Of a stretch of 64,000 nt of DNA, positions 1 through 11,495 are shown piece after piece (positions within the stretch are counted from its first letter, which is position 1; every line of letters begins with the position of its first letter). The notes under the pieces are model-generated. The model was not told where the DNA came from and did not search any database. It saw only the letters and a list, made by a program, of their open reading frames with translations. This DNA is from Macrocystis pyrifera (lineage: Eukaryota; Sar; Phaeophyceae; Laminariales; Laminariaceae). The DNA lies in contig JASSKH010000042.1 in assembly GCA_031763025.1 (NCBI GenBank), positions 682,001 to 746,000 on the forward strand, read 5' to 3'. Both the position numbers and the translations under genes were made by a program.

Positions 1-3000
1 ATTTCCCCATGAATGCAACTGCAAGGCTTCCCCACCTCACGCGCCATGCCGAAGTCGCTGAGCTTGCAGTGCCAGTCCCCATCCAATAAAAAATTGCTGC
101 TCTTGATATCCCGGTGAATCAGCTGTTGGCTGTGCAGGTACTCCAGCGCTTCTGCCCCCTGAGCAAGCAAACCCAGGGCAATCAGCTTTCTTACACTAAA
201 CCATGGAATAAAACAAAAGATTCAGCACTCTACACAACGACCACCAGTCGTTTGTACTCGCAATTTATTGGCAGTCCACATGTTGATGTACACCATACGC
301 TCGTAGCCAACTTGCATGCACTTGCGCGCTGACGTGCAACACGTGCCCAACAGTGCAGCAACGAGACAAGCAGTAACAAAGGTGTATCGGCCATCACACC
401 ACCTGCGAAGTGCGGAGCAGACGTACAAGTACCCGACACAATAAAGTCGATTTCGGCGCACGCAGAAAGTTCGAGGAGACGCCCAGAATACCTAGTTTTT
501 GCCTCTTTCGCTGGTAGCTACTAAAAACCCTACTAACTATCGCATATCATCACAGCCAAGATAGAGGGGCGTAAGGGTCGAACATGAAACACGTACCTTC
601 AAAGTGCGCGAGTGCAACGGATGGTGTTCGGTTTCTCGTCATCGTCAGTCAGCGCCTGCCCTCAACTCCTATGTACAACTAAACGACCAAGTTCCCTACA
701 GAAAATTCCTCTCATAATATTTTATGAATCGGGGTAAAACGCCGAAAGCCGCGAGTTTGAAGAGCTGCAGGTCTGCACATCGGACAATAATATACCGTAT
801 TATACTGATAGAGTGATACTGTATTTGGTTGACGGAATCATTCCTGTCACACACAGTAACAGCACGGAGTTCGCTATTTTTCCATACTTTATCTGGCAGA
901 GGAAGTAAATAGAGCGCATTCGCAACTGCTGTAGGTCGAACTACTCTTAAGTCGGTAGGCACCTCCTTGGCAATCTGGATACGAAATCTCCACCCCAGGG
1001 GCGTGTCCTTCCTCAGCAAAAGCTTCAGCAGGTCGCCCCCTTGTGCATACTCCGTGATGATGTAGACGGCATGCAGCTGCCCTCGCGATTTGGCGATAAC
1101 GTTGTAGGCCCTGAGATCGCGTGACAAAACCAGTGCAGGCAAGGGTAACGGTGTCGTTTTATTCCAGGTACATGCCAGTTTTCGGTAGCTCACAAAGCCC
1201 GAGTATGCACATTGCACAACGCCAAAGGTGTTCTCCTGTACTGATAAGGCTTGGGGAGGAGACACACCACGAGACAGTGCCTATTGTAGAATATTCAAAA
1301 CATGCGTTGGCTCTCCTTCTCAATTTTACCACGTGCGTTCCAAGCTATTGTCCTGGTCACCCGTGCACTATCCAAGGGGGCCAGCGGATTACAGTATATG
1401 TTGTTTTTCCAATGGACAACACACGCCACCAACGTGCTGAGCGTATCACAGTGTATCACGCAGACTGCAGACTTGAATATCGACCAATTAGGACGAACTG
1501 ACAGTTTACATATTACACGAGTACAGTATACTTGAACTAACTTCTACTAGAATGGTATAAATACGTTTAGGCTCCCCCGTCTACAGCAGAAGCACGTACG
1601 CGAAAAGCCTTCAAGGTATGCCTGAAATAATTCTGGTATACTCACGTACCATGGTATTTCTTAACGTGCGGACAGGCACGCGTAACATACTTCTCAGGCA
1701 CTTGAAAATGACGCCATGAGGCTGGAACTCCCAAAACCAGGGCAAAGGGGGTACACCATACAATGTCTACAAGATACCGATTGGCATCCATCACGTGCAA
1801 AACAAAATACTTGAAAATTGTATAGGATGTGCCTTGCGGCGTTCAAAAGGTTTCAGGCGCGTCTTGAGCTTTGGTTAAGGAAAACGCGACAAAGAGATTG
1901 GCACATTTACAGTAGGCCTTGTATTAATAGTGCCACACTGTACTACAGTAGTAACATGTGTATCTGATTTCAATTCCAAATAATTTTCCCCCAAATGTCC
2001 CCAAAAACGACACTGCGTTCCTAAAAGGGTCAAACGTACTCTACGTTTCTACAATTCACCACTTCTCATCACTTCAGTCCCTTGCCTTATCTACGGGCGT
2101 ATCTCAGCTTTTTTCCCTGGGGTTGCCAATCTGCACGTGCCTGCAAGCGCCTGCGGCATGCCTTAATTACTAGGGATTAGACCAGCGTGTGTTCGGTTCG
2201 GTTCGGTTCGGTTCGGTTTCGTTTCGTTTGGGCTTACATTATTTGTACGGATCGGTTTGGTTCTGGATCCGTTGGAATGCGGTTCTTCTACGGTCCGTTC
2301 TAGAACGAGGTGCTAGTAACCACACAGAAAAAACGCCGATATCCCCGCAGAATCATGTGTGAGCGTATCCTCGTAGAATCGTGTGTGTAACAGCCGAATA
2401 TAGCATTCTTAAAATGTCGAACAAAGGGCCAGCACGGCAGCACGTGCGGGAAAAATTTCAAAATTCTCCAATACAAATAAAGAACATCCTTATTGCGCAA
2501 GAAGGCGATTTTTTTCAAGTTTTTTTCCATCGCCGAAAGTGCGAAAGCGCTAGTTGGCAAAAATTGATGATAATCGACGAGTTGAGAGAATGCTGAACCC
2601 TATCTACGAGTACGCGCGAAGGGACACCTATGACCACGGTTACTGCCGAGGTGCTATAGTGCTACAGTCCATTATGCCGCTGAGAATGAAACCTCCTATT
2701 ATTTAATAGTAATAGTAAGACTTGAGATGGAAAGCCAAAGTGATCATGAACAGCGGTTCCAGTAATGAATAATGAAGAGCCATGGTTTCGTTCCAATCGA
2801 TCACGCGGTTCCAGAATATTCTAACCGTAGAAGAACCAAACTACATGGGGCCTAACCGTTTCGTGTACCTTGCGTATTCTCACGGTTCGGTTCGGTTCCG
2901 CTGAGAGCCTTGCGGATCGGTGCGGGTCAGATCGTCGGATCTCGCCATTTATGTACGTATCATGCGGTTCGGGTTGGTGCCGTTCCTGAACGTCTAGATC

Positions 3001-6000
3001 GATAGGATCGGTTCGGTTCGGCTCGGTTCACGGCCTTAGAAAATATTACGGTTCGGTTCGGTCCTTTTATCTGGCAGCATAAATCCTACGGCCGTACATA
3101 CATAGGAAGGTAAGGTACGGTAAACAGCCCTGAAAAACACCTGGTGTTGATTGGCACCCTGTTGTACACCCATACAGCTATTAATAATAGAAAATATGAA
3201 CAAGGAACAAGATAACAAATAGTAGCAGCAGAGCTCTGAAAATCCAGCTCGTCAACCCATCATTGGAATCATATTAGACGCACCTACTGGTAGTTTTTTC
3301 CCATTTCTTGTTTTCCAACTGATGGAACCGGCTATTTGATGCAAGCTTCACAGCACGCTGAATACGTACTGCAATACTGTATAGTACAAAATTGCGGCCA
3401 TTTGGAAGGGTTTACGAGCAGTACATAAAAATATGTACCTATAGAGTAGTTTGTAACACGTACGCATGTATATACAGCAGTACCAGGTACGGGGTATGTT
3501 TGATACGTGTACTACGTAGATTACTGCTGTTGTCGTAAGTGCTGTACGTATGATACTATGTTCTCACGTTGCAAGCCATTTCGGTCTGAGCATCCGATGG
3601 ACTCGAAATAAATAGAAACAACAGCGGGAAGGGGCTCACTACCCTGATGCAGCAAGCAAGACTCGTTCTGAGCCATTACTCTACACTACCAACATCACAG
3701 GTTTGTATACGGTGGCGATACTTTTGTCGTATAACGAAGAGCAGATGTTCTATGAGACATGTACGATTTTCAGTCACCGCACGTGCATCAAGACTTGAGC
3801 AGTACAAACGGCCTGGACTGGCCTGGACTGGACCTGTGCTGACCCTACTGCAACACCTACAGGGAGCATAGTACTGCGCTGTTGTAACTACACCAGTCGC
3901 CTATTACGGCGAACCTGATAGGTAGCGAATTCGTTGATTTCGACCCTGCAATGATTTGCAGACAACTTAAAAAACCTACACACCCCGTGCAACACGCGAT
4001 CGTAAGTATCACTATCAACAGCATCACACCAAGCTTGCAAATAGAAGAGTTTTGAGTACAAATCCCAGGGGGTGTCATGGGCCGACGCTGATGGGCCGGC
4101 CCGGGGTTGGGCCGGCCCGGGCCAGCCAATCATTTTTCACATGATGGGCCGCGGCCCGGCCCGGCCCCATCAATGCTTTAGTGGGTGGGCGGCGGCGCGG
4201 CCCGGCCCGGCCCATGATATTGGCAGCGAGACCCATGAGACCCGAGCTCTACACGGGCCGGTCCATCCAAAAACATGCGCTGGCCTATGTGCTGTGCCGT
4301 ACCACAGACAGTACAAGGTCACGCATATGCGCTTCCGCATTTTTTCGAATATTGTTTTGATGTTGTTATGTTTCCATGTTTTTCGTTTTTATAATTTTAG
4401 ATCCCATGGTCCAGCTGCTTCTGATCCACGAATAGCTATCCACGAGGCACACATACCCAGTACCCACACAATTTTGCTCCACCAGCAGCCCAGTCCGATG
4501 CATTCCGCCCTGACCTCCTTTTGGTGCTGCGACGCCCGCAGCAGCAGCAGCAGCAGCACCTGCTGCTGTTAAACCTGCTGTTGCTACACCCGCTCCTGCG
4601 ACAACACCTTCTGCTATCGATGTATCATCCGGACGGAGCATAAATCAGGCCGCCAGCGATCCTTTGGCGGGGGCTTCCCAGACTGCAGCACCATCAGTTC
4701 TCATTGCCGGTTCGAGAATGACACACACGAAGACAACTGTCGCCGCAACTTTCAGTCTGAAGATGTCCCCTGTCTGGGCGTACTTCACCAAGTTTTCACC
4801 GGCGGTTCCGTCCGGGCCGAACCAGGGGAAAAACATGAAATGCTGCCTGGGTCGCGGAAATGGCAAGGAGCGTCCTCTGTACATCCACAACGGCGTCAAG
4901 CCCATGATCAGGCATTTGTACAAGGACCGGGAATAGCAGATCAGCATGGGCGGACGTCGTAGCAGCAGCAGTAGTACACCACATGTCATAGGCTGCGGTC
5001 CGGGCCGGCCAGTAAACACACGTGGGCCGCCTCATGGGCAGGGTGGACGTCGTATTAATAGCAGCCATAGTACACCACATGTCAAGGGCTGCGGCCGGGG
5101 TCGGTCCGTCAAAACACGTCGGTCGCCTCACGGGCAGGGCCGAGCGAGCGACCCATGTACAGCCCACCTCTCATGGGCAGCGGCCCGGCCCGGTCCACCA
5201 AATTTGTACCATTTGGTGGGCCGCGGCCCGGCGGCCCGGCCCCATCATAATTTCAGAGGATAGACCGCGGCTCGGCCCGGCGCATCACATTTCCAAAATC
5301 CTCGGCCCGGCCCGGCCCGTCCCATCAATTTTTCAAAATCCCCCGTCCGGTCCGGCCCGGATCGGCCCACCAATTTCTCAAAATCCTCGGCCCGGCCCGG
5401 CCTAGCCCATCACATTTTCAAAAGGGCAAAAGCCAAAATCAGGTACACCTGTTCCATTTGAGCCAAAACAGTTACATACTGAAACCACGTAAAAAGCACA
5501 AGCTACGAGCGGTGTTTTAGGCCATGAGAAATCACAACCAACATTTTTTTTTGCGCCTGAACATTGAGCGTGTGGTTTCCAAAATCTGAGTTGCTTTTGT
5601 TTTCTTTAGGGTAGAGGCACCACGGGCCCCACTTAAACCTGCAGAGGGTCACCAGGCTTCGTTTGTTTCGCCACGGCGGGCGCGCCAAGACTATCTCTTC
5701 TAGCGCCCCGCCCCCGTTGCCAACTTTAGAAGCCTCTTGACCATCCTCGCGGAACCGACTGCTCGGCACAAACATATTTTGCTGTACCAAACCTGACACC
5801 ACCTCGACGCTGGGTGGGACAATCGAACTGCCGTCTGTGTGCACGGTGCCGTAATATTACTCCTGTGACCATAGAGAACAACAGAGTACACATCATAAGA
5901 ACTGAAGCACATCGTACACCCCAAAGAAGAAAAAAAGTGAAATCAGCGTACGTACGTACGCCTAAATACGTACATACAGAGTGTATACATAAGAATTGCA

Positions 6001-8509
6001 ACCGGGAGACCGGAGACCGCAACGCAGAGAAAAAACAGTTTAAGTATGGCCTCTCTGTTCGGCGGCAAATCAGGCAACACCAGTTGAAAGCTATTCACAA
6101 AGTAGACCATTTCAGGGCGTGTCTAAACAGAATCGAAAATCGAAATCGAAAATCGAATGATAATAAACAAGGCGCTGATTGGTCCCGAGCCCAAACATGT
6201 TTCCCTTCATTTTTTGGTTCCGAGGAAATGAACGATTTGCAACCATTGCCAAAATAAAAAAAGCTGACCGCTGAAAATCGAAAATCAACTCGAAAACACG
6301 AACAGCAACAATTCAGCGTGCCCTACTGGTCAGCGCATCCATGTCAAAATATTACATGAGGTCCGCCGTACACAGCATCCAACCCAAAGCTAGCACGGCA
6401 ACACAGCCGCACGTATACAGCCACCAGGCGAACCACAACACCAGGGCCTTTGTTTCCCGGTGTTCGAGCCAAAGCGAACATAGTTTGAGGAAAACTCAGG
6501 ATGATGCCCCCGAGAACGAGGTCGGAAGTTCGTTCTCAGTATCATTTAAAGTTTGATCCCGGGGCGTCAACGTTGGACGCGCCACCACCTCCATGGGAGG
6601 CCCAACGACCTCCCGGGATCGAATGATGGTCGCCTTTGTCTGCTTCTGTGATGAATCAGTGTTGCCGAGCACTATATTGTAGGCATGTGTGCACAGCAGT
6701 TATGAACGGCCCGTAGGTTGTGTTCGCCATTGTTAATCGTCTGGGTTTCTATATTCACCTTTCGATTTTGTTTGGACACCTCGTCTAAAATACTCTCGAA
6801 AACGTTTTTTTTTTTCGATTTTTGAATTAGATGTTCGATTCTGTTTGGACGTGTCCTCTGCTCAGGTATAATTGGCCAGTTTCGAGCCAAAAACATGTAC
6901 GATATGAGGCTGGGCAATGGCAGAGCTGCTAGCGCGTTTTTTTTTTTTTTCTAGTGTGTGCCTAATTTTGGTCCATAATGAACCAGGTATACCTTATTTT
7001 CGCTAAAACCCTTTTCAAAATCCTCGGCTCGGCCCGCGGCCCGCTCCACCAGACATAATAAGCCCTGAATTTTTCGATCTCAAGCTTCGTTTTTTATTTT
7101 CTTCGTACTATAAGTAGGTTGCATAAGTCCTCTTGGCGTTCATATTGTGAGGTTAGACTACTTTGGACTTGAAGTCTGTCACCTGCGCGTTCCTACAGAA
7201 GGACAATTTGCTATCAATACTATCAATATTAATAGTTGCCTTCAAGCACGGCTGGCTTCTATTAAATAATGCTACTGCGTACGGCTCTTCGTGCTGCGTA
7301 CGGCCATCGAAAAGAAGCAGGAGACCTGCTTCTGGAGACTACGCATTGCTGCAGTGCTGCAACTCTCAAGTTCCTAACATCTTAAAACTCGCTCAGTGGT
7401 TAGAGGTTAGAGCTAAGATGCCATTGGTTGAGGAGGTGCCATTGAGGCAGTACTGCCTGTTCTCTCGGAAGAAACATTACTGCTATGGTATGCTGCTGCC
7501 CGCTGTCGAAGTAAAAACGAGGTCGCGGCATTTCTGCTGTGTCATATCCTAAAAACGGCAGACATTCCATCATCTCAACCTTACCGAGGCTGGGAACAAA
7601 GTGCGATTCGTGCAGCAGACGACATCGGAGAGCTACAAGCCGCAGCCGAATTCCCAACAGCTTGCAGACAAATGGAAATGCCACTCGTATATACTGGTGC
7701 GGAAAAACGCAGGTATCCGAAAGTTCGAGATGTATTTTGTATTCATGTGTGCGCGTATTAATGCAACAGGTGCTATTAATAATATTTCAGTAATACCAAG
7801 ATAGCAGGTACAGACAGCAGTAGCAGGAGAGCTACATATGATACAACACCCGCGGTACCACAGGTATGATCCATAAATGAGATCATACAGCAGCCAATGT
7901 ACTCGTCACTGCTCACCCGATGTACTCTAGCATATTCTGGTGCCGAATATACTTCAGGACCGACAGCTCCCGCAGCAGATACTTTTCCAAGTCCCGCCCC
8001 TGTCGCGTTTGCTTTTTCACGGCCACCACATCCCCGAAGTACTTTCCTATGTACACTGTCGAGAACGCCCCCTCGCCAACAGCAGGCCCGATCGTTACCT
8101 GCAACAAGACGTGGTGGGCAAACAGAACACATGAACAAGCAGTACACATCGTACATACCAGACAGATACAAACTGTAGTATCAATCCGCTGATGTAAGTA
8201 TTGACGTATTCCTGGCTGCACAGCAGCAAATCGCCTTCTGCTACGTACGGCACACATCTATTAATATTAACAGTTATAATACTGAATACCAGATCGCGTA
8301 CACCAGGTGCGGCTGTAACCGTAACGAGTTTACGCGCCGCATCGGCCTGGTGATGGTTCCAAACGATGCGCATAGATATCTCCCAACCCCCCACATAATC
8401 AATTCAAGCACGACCCCCCGCCGGTTGTACCGAATCTCACTTGCTCTTGCTCGATATAGAAGTCGCTCTCCTCGAAGTCGGGTAATTGCAGACCTGCTTC
8501 CTCCACCAT
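1..8509 (-). CDS. TKL-like protein kinase, 5' four exons, truncated at the left window edge
   Basis: Serine/threonine (or dual-specificity) protein kinase domain. Exons read on the minus strand: 8509-8441, 8098-7917, 1110-963 and 158 to beyond base 1; all junctions are GT-AG and in phase (0, 2, 0). The visible part is about 185 residues. A 23-residue acidic leader starts MVEEAGLQLPDF. Then come the glycine loop GEGAFSTV (residues 31-38), the ATP-binding lysine in VAVKK (K51), the helix-C glutamate in RELSVL (E67), the hinge YIITEYAQGGDL, the catalytic loop HRDIKSSN (D150, N155) and DFG (D168). All core residues seen are intact, so it looks active. The HRDIKSSNFLL style suits TKL-group kinases; the substrate is unknown. 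Intron 2 is 6.8 kb and transposon-filled. The activation segment and C-lobe lie outside the window. The start is the first ATG before the leader; an upstream start is not excluded. Confidence 0.9.
2191..3063 (+). repeat. Degenerate GGTTC pentamer arrays
   Basis: Two clusters of GGTTCGGTTC-type repeats at 2191-2230 and about 2880-3063, in the same orientation, flank some 650 bp with scattered single units. The pattern parallels the GGCCC, GGGAC and GGGTC arrays seen elsewhere inside transposons. The sequence just before the first cluster (TAGGGATTAG near 2170) looks like a hAT-type end, but no matching right end was found. Confidence 0.7.
4718..4936 (+). pseudogene. BED-type zinc-finger remnant in hAT-like copy 1
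   Basis: A 72-codon open frame reads SPVWAYFTKF, then GKNMKC, then YIHNGVKPMIRHLYKD. This resembles the BED domain of hAT transposases: the aromatic VWxYFTK start, a KC-containing hairpin, and a helix with HLY. The expected C-x2-C spacing and the second histidine are not clean, and no RNase H core follows, so it is read as a decayed fragment. The copy at 24597-24850 shows the same segment with frameshifts. Confidence 0.45.
5415..5423. repeat. Target-site duplication, left (TTTTCAAAA)
   Basis: Exact 9-base match to 7012-7020 on the other side of the nested element. Confidence 0.75.
5424..7011. mobile_element. Mutator-like (MULE) non-autonomous element nested in the hAT-like copy
   Basis: A 1588 bp insertion with imperfect terminal inverted repeats of about 32 bp. 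The left begins GGGCAAAAGCCAAAATCAGG and the right, complemented, begins GGGTTTTAGCGAAAATAAGG. It is flanked by an exact 9-bp duplication TTTTCAAAA (5415-5423 and 7012-7020). Internally it has a second inverted pair (ACAGAATCGAA near 6128 and its complement near 6838-6850) and a GATCCCGGG/CCCGGGATC hairpin near 6556-6622. GGG/CCC ends with a 9-bp duplication fit Mutator-like elements; no transposase frame is evident. Confidence 0.7.
7012..7020. repeat. Target-site duplication, right (TTTTCAAAA)
   Basis: Exact 9-base match to 5415-5423; the host hAT-like repeat resumes immediately after it. Confidence 0.75.
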
Positions 8510-8890
8510 AGTGGCCAACCCCTCCGCTGCTCGTGTTTCTTTGTTCTACCTCTTGCCCTTCTGCTCGCTTTCAGTGCCTTCGTAAATCAAGTTGACGGCG
8601 AAGAATGAGTGACGCGGTTCAGCGGTACGTGCTGAGTGCTTGTGTTTCCCGGCGTCTTACCTATCCCACCACAACGACCGTAATGGAAAGAAGGGTAATG
8701 TGGTGCTCGCAGAGCTTACAGCGCTTTTCGACTCAAAGTCGGGAGTTCGATGAGAACTAGCCAGTGTACAATCGGTACACCGGGGGCGAATTACGGTAGA
8801 AGCTTGAAGCTTTTGTCGTACTGCTGCTATATCGGTGTATTGTGGCTGTGTCTAGTGGTGGTAACAGCACTCTTTGATAACTCCAGCAAC
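8510..8890. promoter_or_regulatory. Putative shared promoter between divergent genes
   Basis: A 381 bp gap separates the start codon of the minus-strand kinase (8509) from that of a plus-strand exon (8891). Head-to-head spacing this short suggests a bidirectional promoter. I see no clear TATA box; this is inference from layout. Confidence 0.35.
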
Positions 8891-8959
8891 ATGGCGTTCA
8901 AACCCCCAGTACGAGCGATACGGACTGTCATGGATTTGAACCAGTTCAAGTTATCAGAG
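8891..8959 (+). CDS. First exon of an unrecognised gene divergent from the kinase
   Basis: An ATG-initiated 23-codon exon (MAFKPPVRAIRTVMDLNQFK...) ends at a consensus GTGAGA donor at 8960 in phase 0. It has the same length (69 nt) and phase as the first exon of the divergent kinase. I could not place the second exon with confidence: an open stretch near 9226-9410 is possible, but the transposon field starting near 9490 may separate the next exon by kilobases. No family is recognised from these residues. Confidence 0.4.
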
Positions 8960-10085
8960 GTGAGAACTCGAAAGCTGTTCTGCTTATGTTGAGGGTTCGG
9001 AGCACCCGAACTTTCAACAAATGTCGTGTTGGCGAGGTGTGGATCACTACTCCTTGTAGACCTACGAGCAGCCGGTACTCTTCAGATCACTACTGTAGAG
9101 CTAGTGCAGTAGCAGCACTCGTACCATTTTTGAAATGTCCGTTCGGAATAGAGCTCCATGCATGGAGATCGTGTTGCGGTGCAGGAGTTCCTTATCAGCA
9201 TGTCTAGTGCAGTCATTGCTTCAAAATGGCCAGCCCTAATTGCAATTCTATGAATACTGCTGCAGAACTGCAAGCACAAATTGCAACTCCCACGAAAGCA
9301 CAAAAGGGTTCGCGCTTCGCGCTCCCTCGATGGGTCGATAGTCGATATTATACTCAACTTTGCGAGCTGCGACTCGCCTTGATGCTACCAGGGTCTATGA
9401 GACGAGTGTTGGTAATGAACTACTGCTGTACAGCAGTGTATGTACGAGTATACCTGGTAAATCCCTTTTCTTTCTGTTTCCACTAAAAAAGGAAAATGGT
9501 CAAACGGGGGTATACCCCCCTAATTTTCCGGCCATTTGGGGATATAGGCAAAACACGCCCACGGCAGGCGCCCCCACGTGCCCAAACCTGCCCTAAATTG
9601 CAGTTGTGACGGGCTGGCAAGACGTCCGCAGCCGATGCCGAGCACGCACACCCCCTTTTATTTTATTAGGCCACGTCCTTGGGCTTTACGTGGCCGCGGC
9701 GGAACAGGAGCGAAAGACCCCCCCTTTAACTACAAGTTGGGGGGGTATATCTCCGCAAACCTACTAAATTTCTACTATCCCCAATTGACCACCATTCCCC
9801 CTCACTTGATCGAACACAACACTAAGCAGTTCCTTTTTGCCCTCTTCATCGCAGCCTCAAAAGCGAGTATTAATACAAGTCGTAGCGACGTCACCGCCCA
9901 ACAGCCCGAATAGACCACCTGTGGAACATCCAGACGTTGCGAAGAATGGCGATATTTTGTCTCCGAAAAAAACCACGTTGCACAAATTAGTTTGTTACCT
10001 TCGCGTTACTGTTACCCGTAAGTTTCTAGCTACCTCTGTGTTGTCGTTGCCCGTAATTACTGTAGTTCGATTTGGTGTCACTAGT

Positions 10086-11495
10086 TAGGGGTGGGAAATA
10101 ATTCGTTTTAGACGTTAAAAATTGTCCAGTCTATTCGACAAACCTCAAAACATCGAAATAACATAATTTTGAAAGTAGTCTGCCACCACCCTGATTACTT
10201 GGTTATATAATATATTTCACGGTTGCATCGAATACCTGATTGGTCGACACAGGAAACTAATTGGATGATAGCGTTCGACAAACACATCCCATCGATAGAG
10301 AAAGCGGCTGTGATTGGTTGTGATATGATCTGCAGTTTCTTGTCTTTCTTTTAGTGGATGTATGCGGGAAAACTCGATTTTCAGGTTGTAGTCGTATATT
10401 TTTCTCTAGGCATGAACTATTTGACAGTCCCAAAAAATCTATTCGTGTCAGCGCCTCCGCCAGGACTTTGCGCACACAGCAATGCAACCCGCGATGGAAT
10501 CCAACAAGCAGCCGACAAGAATTTTGCTTCAGGAGTTGACCCTCTTTTGATGTGTCAATTGTTAATGGGAAATTCGACAAAAAACATCCCGAGATAAAAA
10601 AAGCACGTGTACTCTTCACTGTATCGGGCAAACGGCGCCAGACATGAACGCGGTCGCACGCCGAGCGATTGCCATCGCACCCGGTGCCATCGCCGAAGCG
10701 AAGACCATCCGTGATCGGGCCTTGATGCAGCGGGAAGCGAGTCGCCCCTAGCGTTCAGATGCGAACGCATCACTGTTGTCTCACGTGAGAAAACGATCGA
10801 GCAAAAATACTCCACCATACCACTCTGTCCGGAAATATAGTAATGGTTTAATTATAAATATGGCAATGAACGGTTCCTTATATTTCCGAACAGAGTGGTA
10901 GGTACGTACGAGTACATACAGCAGCACCATGCAGAAGTTCAGGCGCGTGGTGAGTGCAGCCTTGGCCGCAAGGCTCAAGCCTAGCTGCACGCACAGCAAC
11001 AAGTTGCCCGTGAGCTAGAGGTGGGGCGCGCTTCCACGGAGGTGCAGGCAGCGCCGTCGAAATCCCGGTCTCGGCGAAGTGCAGTATAGCAACACGCAGT
11101 CGATTGTCGATGCTGTGTGTGGGTATGTTCTTCTTGTTTATATGTGCCCAGCAGCAGTAAACCAGGACCATATTCTGCGACTTGATCTGTACAAGATGTG
11201 TTTCACGGGGGGAGCAGCATTCTCGTGCTGCCGGCCGCCAATCCCCATGGGCCACCAGGAACGTGCGATTCGTTCACGCTCGCGCGTCCGTGTCTACGCT
11301 GCTGCTTGCCGCAACGTCGATGCCAGCACTGCTTTTTAGTTTATTTTTGAGAGGCAGCATCATCAAATGGATTATTTGGTGGCAAAGTTTTTGTTCCCAA
11401 TTACGGATTGGTTAATTTCCTACAGTTTTTCCCCCCCAGATATCGACCATGCGACGTTTTTTTTACGTACTGAAACGAATCCATTCCCACCCCTA
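10086..11495. mobile_element. hAT-type element with TAGGGGTGGGAA ends
   Basis: The left terminus TAGGGGTGGGAAATAATTCG is matched by the complement of the right terminus, TAGGGGTGGGAATGGATTCG. TAGGGGTGGGAA is a common hAT terminus. The interior has further inverted stretches (ACAGGAAACTAATTGG near 10250 and its complement near 11415) and a short hairpin. No transposase frame is seen. The 8-bp flanks do not match convincingly, so the superfamily call rests on the termini. Confidence 0.6.
10818..10900. repeat. 83 bp hairpin
   Basis: 22 bp arms (TACCACTCTGTCCGGAAATA at 10818 and its complement ending at 10900) differ at one position and enclose an AT-rich loop. Possibly a MITE-like insertion inside the larger element. 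Confidence 0.6.

Larger units (their letters stand above)
4066..7067 (+). mobile_element. hAT-like non-autonomous element, copy 1 (interrupted)
   Basis: It begins with CAGGG then TGTCATGGGCC and shares its ends, internal sequence and GGCCCGGCCC arrays with the inverted copy at 23996-25352. Two diverged tandem monomers of about 95 bp lie near 4950-5140, and a BED-finger-like reading frame lies at 4718-4936. The right arm is split at 5423/7012 by a nested element; removing it restores the repeating motif of TTTTCAAAATCC followed by GGCCC units. The right end is placed at AGCCCTG (7061-7067), the complement of the left end, but the 8 bp flanks do not match well, so this boundary is less sure. 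Confidence 0.7.
1111..7916 (-). other. Giant intron 2 of the kinase gene
   Basis: The splice donor is GTGAGC at 7916-7911 and the acceptor CTCAG ends at 1111. The flanking exons join in frame at a glycine codon and give a normal kinase N-lobe to hinge transition, so the intervening 6.8 kb is inferred to be one intron. It contains the GGTTC array and hAT-like copy 1 with its nested element. I recognise nothing in 1111-2190, 3064-4065 or 7068-7910 beyond short dispersed palindromes; open frames there are unsupported. Confidence 0.75.

Noticed and set aside
1121-1265. Additional kinase glycine-loop exon (frame with ENTFGVVQCAYSGF)
   Set aside because: The real glycine loop is in exon 7917-8098, which joins exon 963-1110 in phase; this stretch is intronic and the resemblance is by chance.
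2191-3063. GGTTC array as a telomere
   Set aside because: It is internal, degenerate and interrupted, and lies in an intron; the telomere-like unit elsewhere in this window is CCCTAA.
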